Assembly (NCBI RefSeq): GCF_030127145.1
Contig: NZ_CP126158.1
Location: forward strand, 1,674,001-1,738,000
Reading direction: 5' to 3'
Length of the DNA stretch: 64,000 bases
From: Halobaculum halobium
GTDB taxonomy: Archaea; Halobacteriota; Halobacteria; Halobacteriales; Haloferacaceae
The position numbers and the translations under genes were made by a program. The notes below the pieces were generated by a model that made no database searches, was not told where the DNA came from, and worked only from the letters and a program-made list of their open reading frames with translations. Below, one piece after another: positions 21,341 to 30,460 of the stretch (position 1 is the first letter of the stretch; the number at the start of each line of letters is the position of its first letter).

Positions 21341-21919
21341 CTACGCGGAGGTCGTCGCCGTGACCTCCTCGTAGGCGACGGTCACTTCGTCGGCGACCGG
21401 CCGGAGGACGTAACTGCCGGAGCCGCCCTGCTTGACCGGCGTGAAGTCCGCGGTGAAGGAGGTCGTCTCGTCGCTTCGGATCTCGAACGTCTCTGACTCC
21501 TCACCGTCGACGACGAACGTCTGGAACTTCAGCCCCGCCTCGCCGGCGGTGTCGACGGCCGCGTCGCTCCCGTCCGACAGCGTCCCCTCGACGTTCGAAA
21601 TGCCGAGGTGGACGTGTTCGTACTCGCCCGGCTCCAGTTCCGACTGCGCGACGAGCTTCTGCTTGTCGCCCTGGAGATTCGTCAGGTCCGCCGTCACGTC
21701 GTCGACGGACTCCGTGATCAGATCGCCGTCAGCGGGCTGGATCCGCACCTCCGACACCGTCACCACGAGCGATTCGAAGTCGCCGATGTCGCCCGGCTGG
21801 TCGCTCACGTGTGTCGCCAACGTCCCCGTTCCGCCCGATCCCCCCATACACCCGGCCAGGCCGACCGTCCCCACCGCGGCGAGACCGGCCGCCGACCGGA
21901 GATACTCTCGTCGGTTCAC
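21341..21919 (-). CDS. DUF4382 lipoprotein
   Basis: 192 aa. The N terminus NRREYLRSAAGLAAVGTVGL ends in a lipobox LAGC and has twin arginines, so it is probably a Tat-exported lipoprotein, the usual haloarchaeal form. The mature part matches DUF4382 (HVSDQPGDIGDFESLVVTV). The family is predicted to be carbohydrate-binding-like beta sandwich; role unknown. The GTG at 21919 places the twin arginines at the N terminus. Confidence 0.88.
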   Translation of the reverse strand: MNRREYLRSAAGLAAVGTVGLAGCMGGSGGTGTLATHVSDQPGDIGDFESLVVTVSEVRIQPADGDLITESVDDVTADLTNLQGDKQKLVAQSELEPGEYEHVHLGISNVEGTLSDGSDAAVDTAGEAGLKFQTFVVDGEESETFEIRSDETTSFTADFTPVKQGGSGSYVLRPVADEVTVAYEEVTATTSA

Positions 21920-21964
21920 AGCGTACAAAAAACCAGCGTCCGGAAAGTGCTTGGTGGCCACCGA

Positions 21965-23149
21965 TCAGTTCGCGTAGGGGTCTCCGTCGCCGCCCGCGGG
22001 AGCTCGTCCGTCCGACCGGGCCCGAAGGCGGTCGATCCGGTCGCCCAGCGGGACGTTCGCCGACAGCGGGTTCGGCACACGCCGCCGCGACGGTTCCATC
22101 GCGTGGCAGTCGGCGTACCGCTCCAACGCGTCGGCGACGGCGTCGGCGCCGAGTAGACCGGCCGCGTGGTCGTCGGCGGCGACGATCCCACGCCGAGCGT
22201 ACCACAGCCCGCCGACGAGGGCGACGCCGGCGACGGCGACGAGCGGGGCGGTCGGTGCCTCGGCGCCGAATGCGACGAGCAGCGGTACCGCGGCGGCGAC
22301 GACCGCGCCCATCCGACGGGCGAGCGCTCGCGACCGGACCCGACCGGCCTGCACCCCGAGCAGCGCGGCGGCGGTCTCGTCGTCGAAAGCGTCGAGGAAC
22401 GTGCTCGTCACGAACAGCCGCCGGGTCGGGCCGAGGCCACGGACGAACGCGTTCGCGGTCTCCTCCTCGTCGGTGTCGAGCACGCGAACGCCGCGGATGA
22501 GATCGTCGCGGAGCTCGGCGCGCTCGCGGAGGCGGTCGATCCGCGCGACGTCGTCGCCGACGGGTCGCTCTGTCGACCGAAGCGCCGCGACCAACCACGG
22601 CGACGCCGCGAGCACGCCGACCACGAGCGTGACGACCCCGACCGCGATGACGACCGTCGAGACGCCCGAATCGACGCCGACCCGGAACGGCGTGAACGCG
22701 AGCGCGAACGCGACGCTCACGCCGAGCAGCCACCGGGCCATCTGGAGGACCGCCCGGCCGGTTCCGAGGTCGATGTCGCGAACGACGCGAACGCCGCGTA
22801 TCGTCGGCGCGTAGGCGACGAGCGAGACGACGCCGGCCGCCGTCATCGTCAGAAGCTCCGCGAAAAACACGTCAACCGCGGCGGTGCCGGTCGCTGTGCC
22901 GACGAGTGCGGCGCGAACGGCCGCGCCGAGATCGAGGATCGACAGGAGGCCGTACGCGAACAGCCCGAACGGGAGCACGGCGCCGACGTACAGCAGCCGG
23001 TACTTCCGGACGGGGTTCGAGAGGCGGCGCGCGACGGCGCTGCCGACTGCGCCGCCGACGAGCGCGAGCAGACACAGGAGGAGCCAGAACGCCAGTGGGG
23101 GAGCGAGCTCGGGCGCGGAGGACGCGGCTCCGGACTGGATGGGGACCAT
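21965..23149 (-). CDS. M48-like membrane protein lacking HEXXH
   Basis: 394 aa with N-terminal membrane helices (about four before residue 180) and a C-terminal domain that aligns with M48 peptidases: RRLFVTSTFLDAFDDETAAA precedes the place of the zinc motif. There the sequence is GVQAG (265-269) instead of HEXXH, and the later REFAADR segment reads AADDHAAGLLG. The zinc ligands therefore appear lost. HtpX at 47 kb is the intact relative in this window. It is likely a non-catalytic homologue. Confidence 0.75.
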   Translation of the reverse strand: MVPIQSGAASSAPELAPPLAFWLLLCLLALVGGAVGSAVARRLSNPVRKYRLLYVGAVLPFGLFAYGLLSILDLGAAVRAALVGTATGTAAVDVFFAELLTMTAAGVVSLVAYAPTIRGVRVVRDIDLGTGRAVLQMARWLLGVSVAFALAFTPFRVGVDSGVSTVVIAVGVVTLVVGVLAASPWLVAALRSTERPVGDDVARIDRLRERAELRDDLIRGVRVLDTDEEETANAFVRGLGPTRRLFVTSTFLDAFDDETAAALLGVQAGRVRSRALARRMGAVVAAAVPLLVAFGAEAPTAPLVAVAGVALVGGLWYARRGIVAADDHAAGLLGADAVADALERYADCHAMEPSRRRVPNPLSANVPLGDRIDRLRARSDGRAPAGGDGDPYAN

Positions 23150-23271
23150 GCGGACCGATCCTGCCGCCCAGCTGAAAACCGTGCCGCACCGTCGGCTTCC
23201 CCGCGGCTGTCGCGACCGCGGTCCCGCGGCGCCCCCGACGGACTCAAGGACGGGCCCGCCGTCCTCCCGCT

Positions 23272-24123
23272 ATGCGCATCGCCGTGCCCAACAAGGGGCG
23301 CCTGCACGAGCCGACGATCGACCTGCTCGAACGCGCCGGCCTGCACATCGAGAACACCGCCGACCGACAGCTGTACGCCGACACGGTCGACCCCGAGGTG
23401 TCCGTGCTGTTCGCGCGTGCGGCCGACATCCCGGAGTACGTCGCCGACGGCGCCGCCGACGTGGGCATCACGGGGCTGGACCAAGCGCGCGAATCGGGCC
23501 AGGACCTCGTCGACCTGCTCGACCTGGAGTACGGCCGCTGTCGGCTCGTCCTCGCGGCGCCCGAGGACGGCGACATCACCGAGCCCGCGGACGTGGCCGG
23601 TCGAACGGTCGCCACCGAGTTCCCCCGGATCACCCGGGACTACTTCGATCGAAAGGGGATCGACTGCGAGGTGGTCGAGGTGACGGGGGCGACCGAGCTC
23701 ACCCCGCACGTCGACATGGCCGACGCCATCGTCGACATCACCTCCACCGGAACCACGCTGCAGGTGAACCGCCTCGCGATCGTCGACGAGGTGCTCGCCT
23801 CGTCGGTCCGGCTGTTCGCCCGCGCCGACGTGGCCGACGAGGAGAAGGTCCAGCAGGTCGCCACCGCGTTCGGCTCGGTGATCGCCGCCGAGGACAAACG
23901 CTACCTGATGATGAACGCCCCGCGCGACGCGCTCGACGACGTGAAAGCCGTGCTCCCCGGCATGGGCGGCCCGACGGTGATGGACGTGGCCGACGGCGAC
24001 ACCGAACACGTCGCCGTCCACGCGGTCGTCGACGAGCGCGCGGTGTTCGAGGTCATCGACGAGCTCAAACGCGTCGGCGCGAGCGACATCCTCGTCACCG
24101 AGATCGAACGGCTCGTCGAGTAG
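23272..24123 (+). CDS. hisG: ATP phosphoribosyltransferase, long form
   Basis: 283 aa, first step of histidine synthesis, joining ATP and PRPP. The long form has the catalytic domains ([10 protein letters not shown] at the start, [10 protein letters not shown]-type motif, [12 protein letters not shown] for PRPP binding) and a C-terminal ACT-like regulatory domain (about 210-283) that binds histidine. No HisZ is needed. The only other his gene in this window is hisI at 51 kb, in keeping with scattered haloarchaeal his genes. Confidence 0.97.
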   Translation: MRIAVPNKGRLHEPTIDLLERAGLHIENTADRQLYADTVDPEVSVLFARAADIPEYVADGAADVGITGLDQARESGQDLVDLLDLEYGRCRLVLAAPEDGDITEPADVAGRTVATEFPRITRDYFDRKGIDCEVVEVTGATELTPHVDMADAIVDITSTGTTLQVNRLAIVDEVLASSVRLFARADVADEEKVQQVATAFGSVIAAEDKRYLMMNAPRDALDDVKAVLPGMGGPTVMDVADGDTEHVAVHAVVDERAVFEVIDELKRVGASDILVTEIERLVE

Positions 24124-24179
24124 CGTTGCGTCCCCCCTGGGCTCGCTCCGCGTTCGCCCGCTCGCGTCACGCCCGCCTT

Positions 24180-25118
24180 CTACGCGTCTCGCTCTCGCCG
24201 GCGAAGCGTCGGCGTCGTCACTCGGGAGTCGACGCCGAGTCCGCCGTCGCCCTCGCGATAGCGAACCCACGCGACCGTCGCGAGGGTACCGACGAGGATC
24301 GCGCCCATCCCGAGCAGCCCGGCCTCCGGTCCGAACGACCCGCCGGTCGCCAGGGTCGGCCCGGTCGATTCGAGGTCGACGACGGCCGCCTCGATGCCGA
24401 GGCCGCTGACGGGGAAGCCGAACAGCAGTCCCTGCGCGGCGTTCCACGAGATGTGCACGCCGACCGGGAACGAGAGCCGCCCGGTGAGGACGAAGCCGAC
24501 GCCGAGGAACGCCCCCGCGAGCGTGATACCGACCGTCGAGGCGACCGAGGCGCCGGGGTTGCCCGCGTGCAGCAGGCCGAAGACCGCCGCGGACGCGGCG
24601 AGTGCTCCCCCGACGGCGACGCGCTCGCCGGCGAACCGGAGCCCCTCGGCGACGTTGACGAGCAGCAGTCCCCGCGAGACGAGCTCTTCGTACACTCCCA
24701 CGACGAGGAACACAAACAGGACCGACCCGAACCCCGCGGCCGTGCCGACGAACGTGTCCGCGACGCGGAACCAGCCGGCCGCCACCCCCGCGACAGCGAT
24801 ACCGGCTTGGAGGAGGACGCCGAGCGCGAGTCCGGCCGCGAGATCCGGGAACGTCCCCGACTCCGCTCGCAGCCCCAAGTCCGCGATCGTTCGTCGATCG
24901 ACATATCGCGCGGCCAGCAGCGTCGCCGCGGCCACCGCCAGCATCGGGAGCACGGTCGACAGCGGGACTGGCAGTCCGAGAACGGCGGCGGCGACACCGC
25001 CGGCGACGAGCGCGACGAGGATCGCCAGGAGGGCGACGACGAGCCGGACCGGCGCGCGCGGCCGGCGCTCGGCGTCGTTCCAGACGATCGAGCCGAGGAG
25101 CGAGCGGACGTCGGTCAC
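24180..25118 (-). CDS. CPBP-family intramembrane metalloprotease
   Basis: 312 aa with about eight membrane helices. EELVSRG (144-150) is the EExxxR motif, FGLLHAGN gives the second motif and HISWNAAQG the third, as in CAAX/CPBP proteases. All catalytic residues seem kept, so it should be active in the membrane. The substrate is unknown; relatives act in protein maturation or bacteriocin immunity. It is convergent with hisG. Confidence 0.9.
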   Translation of the reverse strand: MTDVRSLLGSIVWNDAERRPRAPVRLVVALLAILVALVAGGVAAAVLGLPVPLSTVLPMLAVAAATLLAARYVDRRTIADLGLRAESGTFPDLAAGLALGVLLQAGIAVAGVAAGWFRVADTFVGTAAGFGSVLFVFLVVGVYEELVSRGLLLVNVAEGLRFAGERVAVGGALAASAAVFGLLHAGNPGASVASTVGITLAGAFLGVGFVLTGRLSFPVGVHISWNAAQGLLFGFPVSGLGIEAAVVDLESTGPTLATGGSFGPEAGLLGMGAILVGTLATVAWVRYREGDGGLGVDSRVTTPTLRRRERDA

Positions 25119-25152
25119 GAGCGCTGGAGGAGAGAAGCGACGGACACGGTTC

Positions 25153-25506
25153 TCAGACGGGCGCGGTCTGGTAGATCGCGAGCACGCTGTTGACGCCGTA
25201 CGCCGCGAGGATCGTGAGCGCGTAGTGCATCGCAGTGATCATCGCGGTTCCGCGGCGGTTCAGTCCGTACGCGAGCCGCACCACCACGAAGTCCACGACG
25301 AGCGCGATGGCGATGACCGCGGCCGTCGGCAACACGGCCGCAGACAGCCCCACGAGTGCCATCGCGATTCCCGGGGGGACCGCCTGCCTGAGCTCGGCCT
25401 CGCCGCCGAGGACGAAGTAGGCGGCAGTGTTGGCCAGCAACGTCGACAGCACCGCGATGAGGGCGAACCCGGCGACGACACCGAGCGCAGACAACTGCAG
25501 CAGCAC
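25153..25506 (-). CDS. Small membrane protein downstream of TBP
   Basis: 117 aa with three or four membrane helices and no recognised motif. It starts one base after the stop of the TBP gene, so it is almost surely co-transcribed with it. It resembles an uncharacterised haloarchaeal membrane family. I have no function to propose. Confidence 0.75.
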   Translation of the reverse strand: MLLQLSALGVVAGFALIAVLSTLLANTAAYFVLGGEAELRQAVPPGIAMALVGLSAAVLPTAAVIAIALVVDFVVVRLAYGLNRRGTAMITAMHYALTILAAYGVNSVLAIYQTAPV

Positions 25507-25507
25507 G

Positions 25508-26068
25508 TTACCCGAGCAGCCCCAGTTCCGAGAGTCGGTCGGAGATGACGCGGACGGCCGCCTCGGCGTCGGCAGGTCGCTTCCCGCCCGTGATGACGAG
25601 CTTGCCGGAGCCGAACAACAGCGCCACGACGTCGGGGTCGTCGATCCGGTAGACGAGCCCCGGGAACTGCTCGGGCTCGTACTCGATGTTTTCGAGGCCG
25701 AGCCCGATGGCGATCGCGTTCAGGTTCAGGTCGGTGCCCAGGTCCGCGGAGGTGACGATGTTCTGGACGGTGATCTCCGGGTCGTCCTCGATCGGGATCT
25801 CCAGCGCGCGCAGTTCGTCGAACACCATGTGGAGCGCCTCGTGGACGGCGTCGGTGGACTTCGCGCCCGTACAGACGATCTTCCCCGAGCGGAAGATCAG
25901 CGCGGCGCTCTTGGGGTCGGCGGTCCGGTACACCAGCCCCGGGAACTGCTCGGGGTCGTAGTCCGCCCCCTCGAGGTCCATGGCGACCGTCTGGAGGTCC
26001 AGCTCCTGATCGATCCCCGTTGACGCGACGACGTTCTCGATGTTGATCGACTCCGTGGGGTCAGCCAT
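25508..26068 (-). CDS. tbp: TATA-box-binding protein
   Basis: 186 aa made of two saddle repeats (about 7-95 and 98-184). Both contain DPEQFPGLVYR or EPEQFPGLVYR followed by an L/I-F-x-SGK-V-x-TGxK motif. It binds promoters with TFB to recruit RNA polymerase. Haloarchaea often carry several TBPs; this has the usual acidic form. TATA-like elements at about 26085-26104 precede the ATG. Confidence 0.97.
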   Translation of the reverse strand: MADPTESINIENVVASTGIDQELDLQTVAMDLEGADYDPEQFPGLVYRTADPKSAALIFRSGKIVCTGAKSTDAVHEALHMVFDELRALEIPIEDDPEITVQNIVTSADLGTDLNLNAIAIGLGLENIEYEPEQFPGLVYRIDDPDVVALLFGSGKLVITGGKRPADAEAAVRVISDRLSELGLLG

Positions 26069-26084
26069 TCTTACACAAAACGAC

Positions 26085-26104
26085 GGTTTAAACGGATAAA
26101 GTAG
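26085..26104 (-). promoter_or_regulatory. Promoter of tbp
   Basis: On the minus strand ctttatcc (about 26096-26103) and gtttaaac (about 26086-26093) lie 20-35 nt before the ATG at 26068. Either could be the TATA element. Confidence 0.5.
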
Positions 26105-26106
26105 TA

Positions 26107-26187
26107 CCGCACCGCTTGCTGGGCATTCGTTCCGCGAGTTCGGGGGTCACCGCTACCGGCTCGAATCCGTGCGTTCAAGCGGTGCGG
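26107..26187. repeat. 11-bp inverted repeat between tbp and trmG10
   Basis: ccgcaccgctt (26107-26117) is the exact reverse complement of aagcggtgcgg (26177-26187). The arms flank the middle of the divergent promoter region and could be an operator or a chance palindrome. Confidence 0.5.
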
Positions 26188-26203
26188 CGCCGGACACCCG
26201 CCC

Positions 26204-27247
26204 GTGTACGGGCTTGAATTCGTCGGCGACGAGGACCGGTTCGCGGCGCTGGAGGCGGGCGTCGCCGCCGCGACCGGAGTCGACCGCGTCGCCCCGGGGC
26301 TGGCGGTCGCCGACGCGGTCGACCCGGACCGCGTGCGCGGGCTGGCGTACACCAGGCGCGCGCTCGACCTGCTCGGCCGGGCAGACGCGGACCCGCAGAG
26401 CGCGCGCGCCGTCGTCGAGGCGGCGAGCGTCGAGCGGGACGGGACCGTTGCGGTCCGCGCACGCGTGCTCCGCGACAGCGCGGACGTCCCCGTCTCGACG
26501 AGCGAGGTCGAGCGCGAGTGCGGGAGCGCGCTCGTCGCGCGCGGCTTCGACGTGGACCTCGACGACCCGGACCACACCCTCCGCGTGCTGTTCGCGGGCG
26601 ACACCTGCCTCGTCGGCTGGGTCGTCGCCGAGTCCCTCCGGGATTTCTCGACGCGACGACCGACCGACCGGCCGTTCTTTCAGCCGGGGAGCATGGCCCC
26701 GATGGACGCCCGCGCGTACGCCAACCTCGCGGGCGCCGGCCCGGGAACACGGGTCCTCGACCCGATGTGCGGGACCGGCGGCGTGCTCATCGAGGCCGGC
26801 CTCGTCGGCGGCGACGTGGTCGGCAACGACGCGCAGTCGAAGATGGTCAGCGGCGCCCGCGAGAACCTCGGCCACTACCTTGACGGGACTGCTGGACCGT
26901 CGACGCCCGCGAGCGGCGATCCCGGCGGCACCGTCGTCGACGATCCCGGCGGGTTCGACGTGATCCGCGGCGACGCAACCCGGCTCGCGCTCCGGGGCGA
27001 CGCCGTCGACGGCGTCGTGTTCGACGCGCCGTACGGCCGGCAGTCGAAGATCGCACGCCACAGCCTCGACGACCTCGTGAGTGACGCGCTCGCTGAGGCC
27101 GCGCGGGTCGCGCCGCGGGGTGTCCTGATCGCCGACCGCTCGTGGCGCGAGGCCGCGGTCGACGCGGGCTGGCGCGTCACCGAATCCTTCGAGCGACGGG
27201 TCCACCGGAGCCTGGTTCGACACGTCCACGTGTTGGATCGGTCCTGA
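26204..27247 (+). CDS. trmG10: tRNA (guanine10-N2)-dimethyltransferase
   Basis: 347 aa from GTG 26204. An N-terminal THUMP-type RNA-binding half (about 1-150) is followed by a Rossmann methyltransferase with DPMCGTGG (186-193) for SAM and DAPYG (274-278), the variant of the N-methylase DPPY motif. It is expected to form m2G/m2,2G at position 10 of tRNA. It is divergent from tbp. Confidence 0.92.
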   Translation: MYGLEFVGDEDRFAALEAGVAAATGVDRVAPGLAVADAVDPDRVRGLAYTRRALDLLGRADADPQSARAVVEAASVERDGTVAVRARVLRDSADVPVSTSEVERECGSALVARGFDVDLDDPDHTLRVLFAGDTCLVGWVVAESLRDFSTRRPTDRPFFQPGSMAPMDARAYANLAGAGPGTRVLDPMCGTGGVLIEAGLVGGDVVGNDAQSKMVSGARENLGHYLDGTAGPSTPASGDPGGTVVDDPGGFDVIRGDATRLALRGDAVDGVVFDAPYGRQSKIARHSLDDLVSDALAEAARVAPRGVLIADRSWREAAVDAGWRVTESFERRVHRSLVRHVHVLDRS

Positions 27248-27369
27248 GGCCGCGAAGAGACTGCGAAGAGAACTGGCGCAGCAACGCGAGGAGACGGCCG
27301 AGTCGCCCTCGAGACGAACTCATCGGAACGGAACTCGGCGCGAGAACCGGCGACGGCGCCGGCGCCGAC

Positions 27370-28482
27370 CTACTCGGTCTCGCCGAGCAGCTCGTCGACC
27401 AGTTCCTCGGGGTCGAACAGCTCGATGTCGTCGTACCCCTGCCCGACGCCGAGAAAGAGGATCGGCCTGCCGGTCACGTACGCGATGGAGATAGCGGCGC
27501 CGCCGGAGGAGTCGGCGTCGGCCTTCGTGAGGACGGTGCCGTCGATCGCGGCCGCGTCGTTGAACTCCTGGGCGCGCTTGACGGCGTCCTGGCCGGCGAC
27601 CGCCTCGTCGACGAAGAGCGTGAGGTCGGGGTCGACGACGCGGTCGATCTTCTCCAGTTGCGCCATCAGGTCGTTGCTGGTGTGGAGGCGGCCGGCGGTG
27701 TCGCCCAGCACCACGTCGATGTCGTTGGCCTCGGCGTACTCGACGCCGTCGTAGATGACGGCGGCCGGGTCGCCGCCCTGCTCGTGGGCGATGAGCTTCC
27801 GGTCGAGCGCCTCGGCGTGCTCGCGGATCTGCTCGTTCGCGCCCGCGCGGTAGGTGTCGCCGTTCGCGAGCACCGACGAGTAGCCGCGCTCTGCGAGCCA
27901 CTCGGAGAGCTTCGCGATGCTCGTGGTCTTGCCGACGCCGTTGACCCCGGTGAAGACGATAGTGACGGGCTTGTCCGCCTCGGCGATCCGCTCCTCGAAG
28001 TCGAACTGTCCGACGCTGATCACGTCCAACAGCGCGTCGTGGAGCGCCTCGGTGACGAGCTGGTCGGTCGTTTCGACTTGCGCGCGCGTCTCGCCGATCA
28101 TCTTCTCGCGGACGGTGTCGAGGATGCGGTCGGCGACGCTCATTTCCACGTCGCTGGACAGCAGTGCGAGCTCCAGGTCCTGAAGGGGCTCCTCGAGGTC
28201 TTCCTCCTCGACGATGACTTTCCCGGTCGCGAACGCCGCGGCGCGCTTGAGGCGACCCGGGCCCGAGTCCTCGCCTGCGTCGTCGGCCGCGGCAGCGTCG
28301 CTCGCTGTCGCGTCTCCGTCGGACGCGTCTGATCCCCGCTCGGTCTCCGGATCGGGGGCCGCTTCGGCGTCGGCGGTCGCGTCCGCGTCAGCCTCGGTCT
28401 CGGCCTCCTCGGCCTTCTCTTCGACCTCCTCTGCCGCGTCCTCGCGGAAGGAGGAGAGCTTGTCCTTCAGGCCGTCGAACAT
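27370..28482 (-). CDS. ftsY: Signal recognition particle receptor FtsY
   Basis: 370 aa. An acidic N-terminal tail (about 1-75, many Asp/Glu/Ala) is followed by the N domain and a GTPase domain with GVNGVGKT (179-186), DTAGR, TKAD and GVGQGYDD. It docks SRP54 at the membrane. The start is 3 bp after the pfdA stop; it ends the operon rpl39e-rpl31e-tif6-rpl18a-pfdA-ftsY. Confidence 0.97.
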   Translation of the reverse strand: MFDGLKDKLSSFREDAAEEVEEKAEEAETEADADATADAEAAPDPETERGSDASDGDATASDAAAADDAGEDSGPGRLKRAAAFATGKVIVEEEDLEEPLQDLELALLSSDVEMSVADRILDTVREKMIGETRAQVETTDQLVTEALHDALLDVISVGQFDFEERIAEADKPVTIVFTGVNGVGKTTSIAKLSEWLAERGYSSVLANGDTYRAGANEQIREHAEALDRKLIAHEQGGDPAAVIYDGVEYAEANDIDVVLGDTAGRLHTSNDLMAQLEKIDRVVDPDLTLFVDEAVAGQDAVKRAQEFNDAAAIDGTVLTKADADSSGGAAISIAYVTGRPILFLGVGQGYDDIELFDPEELVDELLGETE

Positions 28483-28485
28483 TCC

Positions 28486-28968
28486 TTACTCGTCCCCGTC
28501 GCCGCCCTCGTCGGCCATCTGCTGCATCTGCTGCATCTGCTGTTGCTGCATCTGCTGTTGCATCTGCTGAGCCTGCTGTTCGAGCTGCTGGCTCTCGGCT
28601 TCGAGGTCGGCCTTCTCCTCGCTGACGGTGTCGATCTGCTTGTCGATGGCGTCCTTGCGGTCCTCGAGCGCGTCGACGGCGTCACCCTCCTCGAGCTCGG
28701 CGGCGTAGTCGCCGCCGAGGCTCACGATGATCTCGTCGAGGTCCTGTACCTCGGCACGGACGTACGCCCCCCCGCCCAGCGGCACCTGCACCGTCGACCC
28801 GGTCTCGATCTGCCCGATCGCGTCGATCGCCTCGTCCATCTCACGCTGCTCCTGCTGGAGGGCGTCGACCTCGCTCTCCAGTTCCGCGATCTCGTCTTCG
28901 ATCGCCTGGATCTCCTGGGAGATCTGCTGGAGCTGCTGCTGACCCTGACCGCCGCCACCGAGGCTCAT
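28486..28968 (-). CDS. pfdA: Prefoldin alpha subunit
   Basis: 160 aa. Two long coiled-coil helices flank a beta hairpin region (VQVPLGGGAYVRAEV), the form of prefoldin alpha, which holds unfolded proteins for the thermosome. A Gln/Met-rich tail (about residues 128-152) extends the second helix. Its ATG overlaps the rpl18a stop by ATGA. Confidence 0.95.
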   Translation of the reverse strand: MSLGGGGQGQQQLQQISQEIQAIEDEIAELESEVDALQQEQREMDEAIDAIGQIETGSTVQVPLGGGAYVRAEVQDLDEIIVSLGGDYAAELEEGDAVDALEDRKDAIDKQIDTVSEEKADLEAESQQLEQQAQQMQQQMQQQQMQQMQQMADEGGDGDE

Positions 28969-29141
28969 TCGGCGACCACCTCGCCGATCTCGATCTGGGT
29001 GCGATTTAGGTTGTGCTCGGCGCCGAACTTCGAGAGGACGTGCTCGCGCGCGACGTTCTCGTTGACGGCGTCGATCGAGCGGGTGAACGCCTGCATCCCG
29101 TCTCGGGCTTGGAACTCGCCGCTAACAGTGAACTGGCTCAT
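28965..29141 (-). CDS. rpl18a: 50S ribosomal protein L18Ae (LX)
   Basis: 58 aa reading MSQFTVSGEFQARDGMQAFT and ending in GEVVAE. This is the short archaeal LX/L20A protein. It fits the known order tif6-rplX-pfdA-ftsY, and its stop overlaps the pfdA start. A 114-bp gap separates it from tif6. Confidence 0.93.
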   Translation of the reverse strand: MSQFTVSGEFQARDGMQAFTRSIDAVNENVAREHVLSKFGAEHNLNRTQIEIGEVVAE

Positions 29142-29255
29142 GTGCCCGAAAAACCGCTCGGGAGCGGGAAGTACCTTCCGACTCGGGACCCCGAGGCCGA
29201 CTGACGCCCGCGACGACGGCCGCCCGGGCGAGCGGCCGTCCGCGAGAACTGCGAG

Positions 29256-29921
29256 TCAGTCGATGAACCCGAGCGTATCGTCGATCCGACCTAACTCGGG
29301 ACCGGTCGTGTCTCCGCCGACGGCGTACCCGCCGTCGTTGGCGAGCAGCCCCGACCCGACCAGCGGCGCGCCGTAGTTGACGGTGCCCAGATCGGCGTAC
29401 ACGTCGAGGTGCTCTTCAAGTTCCTCCAACTCCGGCTCCTCGCTGTGAGGGTGGCACAGCACGCCGGTGTTGTTGGCGACTGCGGCGGTGCCGACGGTGT
29501 TGACGCCGCCGAGCGAGCCGCGTTCGACGGGCACGTCGAGCGTCTCCGAGACGGTGTCGACGGCCTCGTCGGTGAGATCGGGGTGGACGTACGCGCCGTA
29601 GTCGTTGGCGAGCACGACGTTGCCGGCGGCGTTGAGCGTCCCGGGAAGGCGTTCGACGGGGTCGTCGGTCGCCTCGCGGATCGCGTCGATCTCGCGGTCG
29701 GTCGCCTGTCGGGAGACGAGCGTCCCGTTCTCGTTGCCCGCGGTGAGTGCGCCGACCGTGCCGGAGCCACCGACGGTCGTGCGGAGCACGTCGACGCCGA
29801 ACTCGTCGGCGAGTTGATCGCTGAGGTCGTCCTCGACGTCGGGTCGCACGACGAGGCAGTCGCTGGCGGCGTGCGCGTAGACACCGACGTACGACGACCC
29901 GGCGAACGAAACGCGAAGCAC
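29256..29921 (-). CDS. tif6: Translation initiation factor aIF-6
   Basis: 221 aa from GTG 29921. It forms a five-fold pseudo-symmetric pentein; repeats such as [39 protein letters not shown] and [20 protein letters not shown] are visible. It binds the large subunit and stops early joining with 30S. It follows rpl31e by 6 bp. Confidence 0.96.
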   Translation of the reverse strand: MLRVSFAGSSYVGVYAHAASDCLVVRPDVEDDLSDQLADEFGVDVLRTTVGGSGTVGALTAGNENGTLVSRQATDREIDAIREATDDPVERLPGTLNAAGNVVLANDYGAYVHPDLTDEAVDTVSETLDVPVERGSLGGVNTVGTAAVANNTGVLCHPHSEEPELEELEEHLDVYADLGTVNYGAPLVGSGLLANDGGYAVGGDTTGPELGRIDDTLGFID

Positions 29922-29927
29922 GCCGTA

Positions 29928-30203
29928 TCAGGCCGGCTCCGCTTCGACGACGATGTCGCCGTCCTCGTCGAAGCGAGCCGCGCGCAGGCGAACCGTGGTC
30001 GGCGGCTTCTGCCGGCCGCGCTCCCAGACGGTCTCGTTGACCGCGGGGTCGAGGCGGACGTCGCCCTCGTCGACCGAGAAGTGCTTCGCCAGGTGCGCCC
30101 GGATGAGCGACATCGCCCTGTCGCCGCGCTCCTGGGACGGCGCCTGCTTCGCCTCGCGGAGCGGGATCGTGACGACGCGCTCCTCGAAGTCGTTGGCGCT
30201 CAT
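29928..30203 (-). CDS. rpl31e: 50S ribosomal protein L31e
   Basis: 91 aa. EERVVTIPLREAKQAPSQER and RAMSLIRAHLAKHF are typical of L31e. The ATG directly follows the rpl39e TAA. Located at the edge of the exit tunnel in the large subunit. Confidence 0.96.
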   Translation of the reverse strand: MSANDFEERVVTIPLREAKQAPSQERGDRAMSLIRAHLAKHFSVDEGDVRLDPAVNETVWERGRQKPPTTVRLRAARFDEDGDIVVEAEPA

Positions 30204-30356
30204 TTACTCGTCGGTGTCCGAGCGCCGCCAGTGGCGTCGCTTCGGGTTGCGGGTCACTTCCATGTCGGTCTTCATCATCACCCACGCCGGCACGCGGCTG
30301 TTCTGCCGCTCCAGCTTGGCAAGGCGCTTCTTTTTCGCCTTGGATTTCTTGGTCAT
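30204..30356 (-). CDS. rpl39e: 50S ribosomal protein L39e
   Basis: 50 aa, basic, reading [20 protein letters not shown] then [11 protein letters not shown] and [15 protein letters not shown]. Length and sequence are those of L39e, which lines the exit tunnel. First gene of the six-gene operon to ftsY. Confidence 0.96.
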   Translation of the reverse strand: MTKKSKAKKKRLAKLERQNSRVPAWVMMKTDMEVTRNPKRRHWRRSDTDE

Positions 30357-30460
30357 GGTATCCGGCAGATTCATCGCCGGTAGGGAAAACCCTGTCCATC
30401 CGGGCCGCTCTCGTCCCGGGGGCCGGCGGATTTTTGTCTCAAAAACGACACGACGTGGCC

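Noticed and set aside
24126-24179. gctcgctccgcgttcgcccgctcgcg stretch as a possible terminator
   Set aside because: It is a common haloarchaeal intergenic sequence style with no perfect stem and no T-tract.
28500-28575. Repetitive ctgctgcat tract that resembles a repeat array
   Set aside because: It is coding sequence for the Gln/Met-rich tail of prefoldin alpha, not a CRISPR or satellite.
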